Notes under the pieces: model-generated
The model's database searches: none
Told to the model about the DNA's origin: nothing
What the model saw: the letters and a program-made list of their open reading frames with translations, nothing else
Part shown: positions 1-5,596 of the stretch, one piece after another
Layout of the letters: every line of letters starts with the position of its first letter
Numbering within the stretch: position 1 is the first letter of the stretch
Assembly (NCBI GenBank): GCA_020718965.1
Contig: DYRE01000153.1
Span: forward strand, 1 to 5,596
Origin: Desulfomonile tiedjei
GTDB taxonomy: Bacteria > Desulfobacterota > Desulfomonilia > Desulfomonilales > Desulfomonilaceae
Direction: 5' to 3'
Length of the DNA: 5,596 nucleotides
Made by a program: the position numbers and the translations under genes

Positions 1-545
1 CTTGCGGCCGCTATACTTCCCAGAAAGAGCAAAATTTTTTTGCCTGTGATGTAAGGGGTCTGGCCTTGGGCCGGTGTAACGGAAGGACAACCTGTGGGAA
101 CCAGTTCTGTTTCCGCTGATTCACCGTAAAGGCGTGTCCATCTCGATCTGTTCTCGATGTTGTTGAATATTACTGCTTTAGCTCTTTCCCTGATCATTTC
201 CTGACATTCAAGTAAACTGGATCTAAATTTCTGGTCCCTCTCGGGAAATTTGGCGTCAACAACACGGACTATTCGGGAAACGACAATTTTTTGTGAAGGG
301 GGAACCAGTCTTATGGAATTATGGTAGCAGGTTTTGACGATGTCATAGGCCAAAGGGTCATAGAGTCGCTCAGCTCCAAACACTTTGATGTTGTTGTCCA
401 AGATGTCATGGTTGGGGACAGGGGCGACTATATCTGTCTCTATCCCTCTTTTGTGAAGGCCGGAGGATATGGCTCGCAATCTTATCAGATCAATGCTCGC
501 CGGTGATGCGAATGGGTTTTTATGAAATACTAAGGCTACACGCAT
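1..545 (-). CDS. GT-B fold glycosyltransferase, N-terminal part (runs off left edge)
   Basis: An open frame reads leftward from ATG at 543-545 for 181 codons without a stop and leaves the window, so the C-terminal half and catalytic EX7E region are not visible. The protein begins MRVALVFHKNPF, a beta strand typical of the first Rossmann domain of GT4-type glycosyltransferases. There follow a region resembling the usual YDIV segment (residues 67-70), a VPTGCP linker (149-154) and ILLFLGSIA (171-179), which resembles the first strand of the second Rossmann domain. Such enzymes move a sugar from a nucleotide-sugar to a glycan or lipid acceptor in the cytoplasm. The ribosome site is weak (TTGAGAC, about 8 nt upstream). 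The gene is divergent from a second glycosyltransferase at 737, which supports a polysaccharide locus. Fold assignment is fairly secure; donor and acceptor cannot be told. Confidence 0.8.
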   Translation of the reverse strand, partial: MRVALVFHKNPFASPASIDLIRLRAISSGLHKRGIETDIVAPVPNHDILDNNIKVFGAERLYDPLAYDIVKTCYHNSIRLVPPSQKIVVSRIVRVVDAKFPERDQKFRSSLLECQEMIRERAKAVIFNNIENRSRWTRLYGESAETELVPTGCPSVTPAQGQTPYITGKKILLFLGSIAAA

Positions 546-736
546 ATTAATGTGTCTCAAAATATATTTATACCCTTGACTGATTGATCTCAAGAGCAAT
601 GAAGTTTTCAAAAAGATTCGAATTTGACTGAAATTCGAGTTTGAACGGTATTCCAGTTTTTTGGGCTAGATGATAAAAGATTGTGAGTATTGTTGATTAG
701 ACCAATAAGATTTTATGCGAAAACCCAGATGGCCCA
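546..736. promoter_or_regulatory. Divergent intergenic region between two glycosyltransferase genes
   Basis: This 191-bp AT-rich spacer must carry the promoters of both flanking genes. For the minus gene, the best candidate is TTGAGA (588-593) with TATAAA (567-572), but the 15-bp spacing is short. For the plus gene, the best candidate is TTGTGA (681-686), a 17-bp spacer and AATAAG (704-709); TTGACT (624-629) is an alternative -35 with a poor -10. All are modest consensus matches found by eye. The dyad listed separately lies in the middle. No small gene is evident. Confidence 0.35.
607..645. repeat. Extended dyad / stem-loop in the divergent spacer
   Basis: TCGAATTT (618-625) and AAATTCGA (631-638) form a perfect 8-bp inverted repeat around a 5-nt GACTG loop. 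An outer pair, TTCAA (607-611) and TTGAA (641-645), extends the symmetry imperfectly. Lying between divergent promoters, it could be an operator for a dimeric regulator. In the plus-strand transcript it could form a hairpin upstream of a T run at 657-662. The sequence symmetry is directly visible; the role is inferred. Confidence 0.4.
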
Positions 737-1921
737 ATGAAAGCCTGCAAAGCAAGAATTCTTATAGTAACCCCGGAATTTCCCCCTGAACATTGGGGCG
801 GTCTAGCCCGTACAGCGTTTAAGGTGGCGAATCACGCCGCGAACATTGGACTTGAAACCGAGGTTGCAAAATTGTCAGTAGATCCGACACGGATGGCTCT
901 ACTTGATGAAAACAGAAAAACAGCAACCCTTGGCGGTTTAATAGTTCACGACATAGTTGTTGGGAAGGAAAATTCCCAATCTGGCGATAGAGATTTGTGG
1001 GATTGCCCTCACAACCTTTCTTTGCAAATGATGTTTCAGTCTTTGGAATACCTTGCGGCAGAAAAAGAATATGACATATTTCAGTCCTTTTTCCTGTACC
1101 CCATGGGATATGTGACGGGTATCTTGGCGAGGAAATTGGGCAAGCCCATGATATCATGCATAGTAGGTAATGACGTAAACAGGTATTTTTTCAGTCCCGA
1201 AAAGGTTGCTGTTTGCAAAAGTGGTCTGGAAAACTCAAATTATGTTGTAGGACTTAGTCGTGACCTTATAGAACTGGCAAGCGCACTTTCGCCAATTGTT
1301 GACAAATCGTGTGTAATATATAATTCAGTCGAAATCCCGGAGAAATCTTGGACTCTAAAAGCAGGACCTCAAGACTGTGTTAAAATTGGGTGTGGAGGGA
1401 TTTTTAAATATGCCAAGGGGCTGCCTTATATATTCAAGGCAGTGGCCAACCTGTCAGAAAAATGGAATATCAGCCTTGAATTAAGGGGCATAATCCGTGA
1501 TTCTGAAAAAAGGGTCTTTGATGAAATGCTATACAATACGCAAATTGATCAAAGAGTTAAGCTTCTTGAACCCGCTCCACATCACGCTATTTCTAAGTGG
1601 CTGAACTCACTTGATGTCTTTGTTCTTCCATCCGTAACCGAAGGTTGTCCAAATATTTTGATGGAAGCTCTCGCTGCAGGAGTTCCAAGCGTGGCCACTA
1701 GGGTGGGGGCTGCCCCCGAGTTGATTGAAGATGGAATTTCAGGACTACTGGTAGCTCCGGGAAACGCGTCCGCATTGGCTGACGCTGTTGAAAAAATTCT
1801 TGGCGATGGCGCTCTGGCCTCGAGGCTGGGCAAGTTTGGAAGGCAAAAAATGAAGGCTTTTTCACTTCTAAAGGAACAAAATAGCTGGGCAAAGGTTTAC
1901 AACAGATTCGTTAAAGTTTAA
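737..1921 (+). CDS. GT4-family glycosyltransferase
   Basis: This 394-residue protein has the usual length and two-Rossmann layout of GT-B, GT4 (Glycos_transf_1) enzymes. The N-terminal domain opens with ILIVTPEFPPEHWGG (8-22), whose GG loop is typical of donor/acceptor binding. The C-terminal domain starts near GCGGIFKYAKG (218-228) and carries EGCPNILME, the EX7E motif with E302 and E310, followed by ALAAGVPSVAT and VGAAPELIEDGISGLLV (323-339), the classic nucleotide-sugar binding segment. It probably transfers a sugar from an NDP- or GDP-sugar to a growing surface glycan with retention of configuration. ATG at 737 is the first start in frame and sits just before the expected first beta strand; the ribosome site is poor. 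A methyltransferase follows 77 bp downstream on the same strand. Family is confident, substrate unknown. Confidence 0.92.
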   Translation: MKACKARILIVTPEFPPEHWGGLARTAFKVANHAANIGLETEVAKLSVDPTRMALLDENRKTATLGGLIVHDIVVGKENSQSGDRDLWDCPHNLSLQMMFQSLEYLAAEKEYDIFQSFFLYPMGYVTGILARKLGKPMISCIVGNDVNRYFFSPEKVAVCKSGLENSNYVVGLSRDLIELASALSPIVDKSCVIYNSVEIPEKSWTLKAGPQDCVKIGCGGIFKYAKGLPYIFKAVANLSEKWNISLELRGIIRDSEKRVFDEMLYNTQIDQRVKLLEPAPHHAISKWLNSLDVFVLPSVTEGCPNILMEALAAGVPSVATRVGAAPELIEDGISGLLVAPGNASALADAVEKILGDGALASRLGKFGRQKMKAFSLLKEQNSWAKVYNRFVKV

Positions 1922-1942
1922 GCGCTTGAATAGGCGAAGATG

Positions 1943-1971
1943 TTGACAATTCAATAATGAAACTTGATTCT
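1943..1971 (+). promoter_or_regulatory. Possible weak promoter before the methyltransferase
   Basis: A perfect TTGACA (1943-1948) is followed after 17 bp by GATTCT (1966-1971), which matches the -10 consensus at only three positions. It could give the methyltransferase its own transcript, but co-transcription with the upstream glycosyltransferase is equally likely. Confidence 0.25.
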
Positions 1972-1998
1972 GCGAAATAAGCAAATTGATTGGATATC

Positions 1999-2898
1999 AT
2001 GTCAGTTCAACCTCCAAGATACCCTGAAGACCATTGGTTGAGGTCATACGACTCGGAGAAAGCGTTAGATTCTTATTTGGAGCAGCAATCTAAAGCCTAC
2101 AGCAGGGTCAAGAACGATTTTGTGACAGAATTGCTTGGAAATCTCAAGGGGAAGCGGGTCATTGATTACGGTTGCGGAGGCGGCTTGTTTTGCGTTTATG
2201 CAGCCAAAGCCGGCGCTGCGGAAGTTGTCGGGGTTGACGTTGAAGATTCAGTTTTGTCAACAGCAAGATACTTCGCGGAGAGAGAGGGTGTGTCGCGTCA
2301 ATGTTTTTTTGTGCGCAATCAGGGGTTTCCAAACTTTGCCTTCAAGAGGGGGTTCGATGTGATCCTCATGAAGGACGTTATTGAGCATGCTCCCGACGAT
2401 CATCTGCTGCTTGAAGCCGCTTCCAGAGTTTTGACTCCAGGCGGCATTCTCGTGATAAGTACTCAAAACTCTATCTCTATCAACTACGCTATTCAGGGGA
2501 CCTATCATAGAGTTTTAAAACGTGACAAGAATTGGTTTGGTTGGGATGAAACTCATCTGAGGTTTTACACGCCTATAGGATTGGCGAGAAAATTAAAAAG
2601 TGTCGGGCTAAAATGTGAGGCCTGGAGATCAGTTTACATAGTGCCTTACAAGATCCCCCGAATAAAAACTGGAGACAAGAAATTCTACAGGCTTGACTCA
2701 CTGAGTTGGATCGACCGAACCCTAGGGAGTGTTTTCCCTTACAACAGACTGGGATGGAATATAATAGTTCGGGCTCGAGCCTCCCAGTTGGTCAAAACTA
2801 AAGTCCGGTTTGGCCACTTGTTAGAGCCCAATTTCCGTGCCACCCCAGTTTCAGCAAATCGTCAGTCACTACTTTTCTCTAAGAAATCCAACACCTGA
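1999..2898 (+). CDS. Class I SAM-dependent methyltransferase
   Basis: The protein is 299 residues from ATG at 1999. SAM-binding motif I is VIDYGCGGG (54-62), an acidic D80 ends the second strand (VVGVDVED), and FDVILMKDVIEH (119-130) is the motif with the conserved acidic/His end seen in UbiG/Methyltransf_11-23 type enzymes. LTPGGILVIST follows. A later WDETHLRFYTP segment is common in methyltransferases of polysaccharide loci. It probably O-, N- or C-methylates a sugar or glycan intermediate in the cytoplasm; the neighbouring glycosyltransferases support this, but a small-molecule substrate is possible. A TTG at 1990 would add three residues; I prefer the ATG, which has a weak GGA 5 nt upstream. 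The basic C-terminal tail overlaps the convergent phosphatase gene by 30 bp. Confidence 0.88.
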   Translation: MSVQPPRYPEDHWLRSYDSEKALDSYLEQQSKAYSRVKNDFVTELLGNLKGKRVIDYGCGGGLFCVYAAKAGAAEVVGVDVEDSVLSTARYFAEREGVSRQCFFVRNQGFPNFAFKRGFDVILMKDVIEHAPDDHLLLEAASRVLTPGGILVISTQNSISINYAIQGTYHRVLKRDKNWFGWDETHLRFYTPIGLARKLKSVGLKCEAWRSVYIVPYKIPRIKTGDKKFYRLDSLSWIDRTLGSVFPYNRLGWNIIVRARASQLVKTKVRFGHLLEPNFRATPVSANRQSLLFSKKSNT

Positions 2899-3474
2899 GC
2901 CGGTTGACAATCCTATCCAACGGACAGTTCCATCTGCGTCGATTTGGTAAATTGTATCGTGAGGGAATTTTATATATAGGGCTTTATCTAGAGGTAAGCC
3001 TAGCAAAGATCTTACTAGAGCCCGATTTAGCCCCGAGTGCGCTAGGACCATTACGCATGAATATTCGGAACTTGACAATATCTCATTGATGAAAACTTTC
3101 AGCCTTTTCTCAGCGTCTTCATAACTCTCGCCTCCGGGCGGTCGACTAACCCAGCTTGGTCTGATCAACGCATCTGGCCCAATTACATCGGTTCTCAAAG
3201 ATGTTTCCCATTCGCCACATGACAGTTCGACGAGATTTGACCTGAAGTGGATAGGAATTTGTAAAATCTGTGAGTAAATTGCGGAACTGTAAGCGGCTCT
3301 ACCTAGGGTGCTGGAATAAATTACGCGAGGCAGATAAGTGTTAACTGTTTGCGCTAGTTTCCTGATTTCCTCAAGACCATTTTTAGTTAGTGGAGAATCA
3401 TATTGGCCCTGAATCCTCGAGGTTCTGTTGAAATGAGTTTGTCCGTGACGGCAGAGGATAACTGTACGATGCAA
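2869..3474 (-). CDS. Histidine phosphatase superfamily protein (phosphoglycerate mutase-like)
   Basis: This 201-residue protein matches branch 1 of the histidine phosphatase superfamily. It has LCRHGQT (7-13) with catalytic H10 and phosphate-binding R9, SSTLGRA with R59, ELSCGEWE with acid E84, PGGES (113-117) and AHSG with second His H146. All core catalytic residues are present, so it should be an active cytoplasmic phosphatase working through a phospho-histidine intermediate. Members include CobC (alpha-ribazole phosphatase), sugar-phosphate phosphatases and cofactor-dependent mutases; nothing nearby points to cobalamin, so no symbol is given. Translation must start at TTG (3472-3474). No ATG lies upstream before the in-frame stop at 3502-3504, the RHG motif begins only eight residues in, and a GAGAG ribosome site lies about 10 nt upstream. 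It is convergent with the methyltransferase and divergent from pgpA. Confidence 0.9.
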   Translation of the reverse strand: MHRTVILCRHGQTHFNRTSRIQGQYDSPLTKNGLEEIRKLAQTVNTYLPRVIYSSTLGRAAYSSAIYSQILQIPIHFRSNLVELSCGEWETSLRTDVIGPDALIRPSWVSRPPGGESYEDAEKRLKVFINEILSSSEYSCVMVLAHSGLNRALVRSLLGLPLDKALYIKFPHDTIYQIDADGTVRWIGLSTGSGVGFLREK

Positions 3475-3494
3475 GTTTTTTACGCTCTCGCTTC

Positions 3495-3559
3495 TAGATG
3501 CTTACAAAAGAAAAATCTGTAGAAATCTTATACCAGAAAATGCGCTTCCAGAGCATCTA
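3495..3559. repeat. 8-bp inverted repeat spanning the divergent phosphatase/pgpA spacer
   Basis: TAGATGCT (3495-3502) and AGCATCTA (3552-3559) are perfect reverse complements 49 bp apart, flanking the candidate phosphatase promoter. The arms also overlap a near-direct repeat, CGCTTCTAGA (3489-3498) and CGCTTCCAGA (3543-3552). A second smaller dyad, TTTGCA (3568-3573) and TGCAAA (3584-3589), lies nearer pgpA. These could be paired regulator sites, but short repeats of this size also arise by chance in AT-rich spacers. Confidence 0.3.
3527..3535 (-). promoter_or_regulatory. Extended -10 promoter candidate for the histidine phosphatase
   Basis: On the minus strand this reads TGGTATAAG, an extended -10 element (TG-N-TATAAT type) with five of six hexamer matches. 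It would start transcription near 3520, giving a leader of about 45 nt before the TTG start. No clear -35 is visible, which extended -10 promoters tolerate. Confidence 0.4.
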
Positions 3560-3635
3560 CATCTAAATTTGCACAATAAGAAATGCAAAAATATTGAGAA
3601 AATAGTAAAAAGATATTCGAAGAGTTTGGAGAATC

Positions 3636-4148
3636 ATGTCGAAAAAGCAATTCAAGAGTCTTTTAGACAGAACAAAGGAAATAATTGTTACCGGAATGTG
3701 GTTGGGCTTTTCGCCAATCGCGTCTGGGACTGTTGGAACTATACCAGCAATCATAATTTACATATTTATACGCTGGTTTTTCAATCCCGAGCTTCAGCGG
3801 ATTGTAATTCTGCTCTTCCTAACTGCAGCCTGTGTTGGATGTGTTGTGTTGGGTGAATGGGCCGAAAAACGCTATGGTAAAAAGGACCCAGGAACCTTTG
3901 TACTGGATGAAATCGCAGGGTTTTGGTTCACTGTACTTTTTTTCAGAACGCCAGACTTATTTCTGACTATCGTATGGGCGTTTGTCGCTACCCGATTCTT
4001 TGACATTTTAAAGCCTTTTCCCGCAAATGAAGCTCAAAACGCGCACGGTGGCTGGGGAATATTACTAGATGATCTGCTTGCTTCCGTATATGCCGTATTA
4101 TTTCTTAAAGCGGCCTCATGGGTTTTTCCGTGGGCTTTTGGCTATTGA
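3636..4148 (+). CDS. pgpA: Phosphatidylglycerophosphatase A
   Basis: PgpA is an inner-membrane enzyme that dephosphorylates phosphatidylglycerophosphate to phosphatidylglycerol. The 170-residue product has the family length and its conserved blocks in order: GFSPIASGTVGTIPA (24-38), KDPGTFVLDEIAG (83-95) with the acidic DE pair D91/E92, RFFDILKPFP (120-129), and GGWGILLDD (138-146) ending in the DD pair D145/D146. Hydrophobic segments at about 35-52, 57-76, 97-117 and 147-166 fit a multi-pass membrane protein. ATG at 3636 has a GGAG ribosome site (3628-3631) only 4 nt upstream. An overlapping frame from 3569 is a shadow. It lies on the same strand as rplU but is separated by 106 bp and an apparent promoter. 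Assignment is confident. Confidence 0.94.
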   Translation: MSKKQFKSLLDRTKEIIVTGMWLGFSPIASGTVGTIPAIIIYIFIRWFFNPELQRIVILLFLTAACVGCVVLGEWAEKRYGKKDPGTFVLDEIAGFWFTVLFFRTPDLFLTIVWAFVATRFFDILKPFPANEAQNAHGGWGILLDDLLASVYAVLFLKAASWVFPWAFGY

Positions 4149-4197
4149 TCTGCGCGATTGAGATAGTTGTGGATAGGTTAAAATGCTGCGATTTGGC

Positions 4198-4226
4198 TTG
4201 ACATCTACCAATAGTAATGGTTTATT
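4198..4226 (+). promoter_or_regulatory. Sigma70-like promoter for rplU-rpmA
   Basis: A consensus TTGACA (4198-4203), a 17-bp spacer and TTTATT (4221-4226, four of six matches; TATTAA at 4223 is an alternative) lie just before rplU. Transcription would begin near 4233, giving a leader of only about 22 nt. That leaves little room for a structured autoregulatory leader and excludes the upstream start at 4183 from such a transcript. Confidence 0.6.
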
Positions 4227-4241
4227 AAAACGTTATTGCCT

Positions 4242-4248
4242 AGGAGGG
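4242..4248 (+). promoter_or_regulatory. Strong ribosome binding site that fixes the rplU start
   Basis: AGGAGGG sits 6 nt before ATG at 4255. This spacing and the L21 N-terminal sequence show that translation starts at 4255, not at the longer in-frame ATG at 4183. Confidence 0.85.
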
Positions 4249-4254
4249 TTTATT

Positions 4255-4629
4255 ATGTACGCCATAGTTCAGACCGGCGGGAAGCAATATAAGGTGGCCC
4301 CTGGTGATCAACTGAAAGTTGAGAAGATTCCCGGTGAACCCGGGGAAACAGTTGAACTGTCACAGGTGCTTGCTGTCGTAAACGAAGACGGGCCCGTGTT
4401 TGGAACCCCTCTGTTGAAGGATGTCACCGTGACTGCAAGGATGTTACGGACGGCTCGAGACAGAAAAATAGTCGTCTTCAAGAAAAAAAGAAGACAGGGC
4501 TATCACAAGAAACAGGGACACAGACAATGGTATTCGCTCTTGAAAGTCGAACAGATCAATCAGTCCGTAAATACACAGGGTCAGACTGACGATAATTCAG
4601 TTCTGACAGATTCCGCTCAACAGATTTAG
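4255..4629 (+). CDS. rplU: 50S ribosomal protein L21, with C-terminal extension
   Basis: L21 binds 23S rRNA in the large ribosomal subunit. The product from ATG 4255 is 124 residues and opens with MYAIVQTGGKQYKV, the diagnostic L21 start. It carries the basic RNA-binding signature FKKKRRQGYHKKQGHRQ (75-91) near the usual C-terminus. Typical L21 is about 103 residues and ends soon after the strand seen here at LLKVEQI (95-101). Residues 103-124 are an extra polar tail rich in Gln, Asp, Ser, Thr and Asn with few basic residues, so it probably projects from the rRNA core or is disordered. The gene has its own promoter and strong ribosome site and is followed 16 bp later by rpmA, the standard L21-L27 arrangement. 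Confidence 0.97.
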   Translation: MYAIVQTGGKQYKVAPGDQLKVEKIPGEPGETVELSQVLAVVNEDGPVFGTPLLKDVTVTARMLRTARDRKIVVFKKKRRQGYHKKQGHRQWYSLLKVEQINQSVNTQGQTDDNSVLTDSAQQI

Positions 4630-4645
4630 AAACGGAGGTTAGACC

Positions 4646-4906
4646 ATGGCTCACAAGAAAGCAGGTGGAAGTTCACGAAATGGTAGGGACAGTCCTGGTC
4701 AACGCCTTGGGGTGAAGCGTTTTGCCGGGCAGGTTGTCAAAGCTGGTAACATATTGGTCAGACAAAAAGGAACAAAAATTCATCCGGGACTGAATGTAGG
4801 ACTAGGCAAAGACTATACCCTCTTTGCGAAAATAGATGGAGTTGTAGAATTCAGAGCTAAGGACAAGCATCGAAAACTGGTTTCAGTTGTTCCAGTCACT
4901 CAATAA
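4646..4906 (+). CDS. rpmA: 50S ribosomal protein L27
   Basis: L27 lies at the peptidyl-transferase region of the large subunit, where its N-terminal tail reaches toward the P-site tRNA. The 86-residue product begins MAHKKAGGSSRNGRDSPGQR, the strongly conserved L27 N-terminus, and continues with LGVKRFAGQ and GTKIHPG as expected. There is no cleavable N-terminal leader before the AHKKAGG sequence, unlike Firmicutes L27. Length is within one residue or so of the family norm. A GGAGG ribosome site (4634-4638) lies 7 nt before the ATG, and the gene follows rplU by 16 bp, so the two are surely co-transcribed. The obg GTPase gene that often comes next is not present in the remaining window. Confidence 0.98.
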   Translation: MAHKKAGGSSRNGRDSPGQRLGVKRFAGQVVKAGNILVRQKGTKIHPGLNVGLGKDYTLFAKIDGVVEFRAKDKHRKLVSVVPVTQ

Positions 4907-4913
4907 GTATTTT

Positions 4914-4946
4914 CAGCGCGGAACTCGCCAGTGCGTCCCCGCGCTG
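4914..4946 (+). terminator. GC-rich hairpin after rpmA, probable transcript end
   Basis: CAGCGCGG (4914-4921) and CCGCGCTG (4939-4946) form a perfect 8-bp GC-rich stem with a 17-nt loop, starting 8 bp after the rpmA stop codon. No T tract follows on either strand, so it is not a textbook intrinsic terminator. It may act as a weak or assisted terminator or as a 3'-end stabiliser between the convergent rpmA and livF genes. Confidence 0.5.
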
Positions 4947-5054
4947 TAATATCCATCCCAGCCCCCACTATATATTGTTTGCGCTTATCTACTGCTACAG
5001 TGAATCATCAGGGTTAATACCAGTAAGAAAAATTTACTCGGTGAGATAAAATTA

Positions 5055-5543
5055 TCAAATTCCCAGATACGCTTCTTTTATGTGATCATTGTTGAGAAAT
5101 TCTTCACCAGTTCCTGAAAGAGTTATACGGCCATTTTCCAACACATAGGCTCGATCACACATTGCCAGTGTATGGTGAACGTTTTGTTCCACCAGCAGCA
5201 CGGTGACTCCCTGACTGTTCACCATTTCCACTATTTTGAAAATGTCTGAAACCATAATAGGGGCTAACCCTAGCGAAGGCTCATCAAACATTATAAGTTT
5301 TGGTAGAGACATCAACCCCCTTGCAATGGCCGCCATCTGCTGCTCACCTCCTGACAGCGTTCCAGCCGCCTGGTTGCTGCGTTCCTTGAGTCGCGGGAAC
5401 ATTTCGTAAACCCACTCCAGGGTTTCTTTACGTTTGGCTTTGGCTTTGTGGGTCAATGAACCCAAGACAAGATTTTCTTCAACAGACATTTCAGCGAAAA
5501 GACGCCTTCCTTCAGGCACATGCGCCAAACCGTGATCTAAAAC
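5055..5543 (-). pseudogene. livF: LivF-type branched-chain amino acid ABC transporter ATPase, lacking its N-terminal half
   Basis: LivF is one of two ATPase subunits of the Liv/HAAT branched-chain amino acid importer, acting on the cytoplasmic face of the membrane. About 162 recognisable residues remain from VLDHGLAHVPEGRRLF onward. They include the ABC signature LSGGEQQ (63-69), Walker B LIMFDEP (83-89), the SLGLAP D-loop, the LLVEQN segment typical of LivF (116-121) and the C-terminal KEAYLGI. Intact LivF is about 235 residues. The first ~75, with the Walker A ATP-binding loop, are absent: homology stops at about 5543 and an in-frame TGA (5544-5546) lies immediately upstream. A TTG at 5528 could start a short product, but without Walker A it could not work as an ATPase. 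It is either a genuinely disrupted gene or an assembly break at the window edge. It is convergent with rpmA. Confidence 0.8.
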
Positions 5544-5596
5544 TCAACTTTCGCACTTGGCGAGAAAGCCAGGCCTGATGAGGGCTAGGGCCTCCT
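5544..5596. other. Non-LivF sequence abutting the truncated livF
   Basis: None of the three minus-strand frames here resembles the LivF segment expected upstream of VPEGR. A plus-strand frame is open to the window edge from 5542 (TQLSHLARKPGLMRARAS), but I recognise no family. The segment contains the 8-bp palindrome CAGGCCTG (5570-5577) and short AGGCC/GGCCT arms. It may be the end of a dispersed repeat or mobile element inserted in livF, or a chimeric assembly end. It is too short to name. Confidence 0.35.

Noticed and set aside
321..506. 61-residue plus-strand open frame
   Set aside because: It is antisense to the partial glycosyltransferase on the minus strand, which has clear GT-B features; the plus frame shows no family features.
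819..1157. 112-residue minus-strand frame inside the glycosyltransferase
   Set aside because: Antisense shadow of a gene with clear GT4 motifs; the composition is not that of a plausible protein.
1957..1980. Seven-codon open frame (MKLDSAK) between glycosyltransferase and methyltransferase
   Set aside because: Too short and without a ribosome site; expected by chance.
3569..3856. 95-residue plus-strand frame overlapping pgpA
   Set aside because: It is out of frame with the well-supported PgpA, is Cys/Asn/Ser-rich without motifs and has no ribosome site.
4183..4254. Longer N-terminus for L21 from ATG 4183
   Set aside because: The added residues do not belong to L21, the promoter lies inside this stretch, and a strong AGGAGGG site directs the start at 4255.
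5020..5042. Hairpin CCAGTAA / TTACTCGG downstream of livF
   Set aside because: AT-rich stem with a mismatch and no T run after it on the minus strand; not convincing as the livF terminator.

Overview
The window looks like ordinary bacterial chromosome from a Gram-negative, possibly deltaproteobacterial / Desulfobacterota-like organism. This taxonomic guess is weak. It rests on strong AGGAGG-type ribosome sites before the ribosomal genes, an L27 that starts directly at MAHKKAGG without the Firmicutes-type leader peptide, use of TTG starts, and a LivF-type branched-chain amino acid ABC ATPase. No phage, CRISPR or defence system was found, and no complete insertion sequence.

Layout, left to right. 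Positions 1-545 (minus) hold the N-terminal 181 residues of a GT-B glycosyltransferase that runs off the left edge. A 191-bp divergent spacer with an extended dyad separates it from a complete GT4-type glycosyltransferase (737-1921, plus) and a class I SAM methyltransferase (1999-2898, plus). These three look like part of a surface-glycan locus. A histidine phosphatase (2869-3474, minus) converges on the methyltransferase and overlaps its 3' end by 30 bp.

The right half is housekeeping. It contains pgpA (3636-4148, plus; phosphatidylglycerophosphatase A, final step of phosphatidylglycerol synthesis), then rplU (4255-4629) and rpmA (4646-4906) for ribosomal proteins L21 and L27. The last two form a tight operon behind a good sigma70-like promoter and are followed by a GC-rich hairpin. 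The usual downstream partner obg is absent here. L21 carries an unusual polar C-terminal tail of about 22 residues.

At the right edge, a convergent livF (minus) has intact signature and Walker B motifs. Its homology stops abruptly at about position 5543, with an in-frame stop just upstream, so the Walker A half is missing. The last ~53 bases are unrelated to LivF and may be a repeat or mobile-element end, or an assembly junction. This is the most noteworthy anomaly in the window.

The glycosyltransferase/methyltransferase part and the lipid/ribosome part probably function independently.
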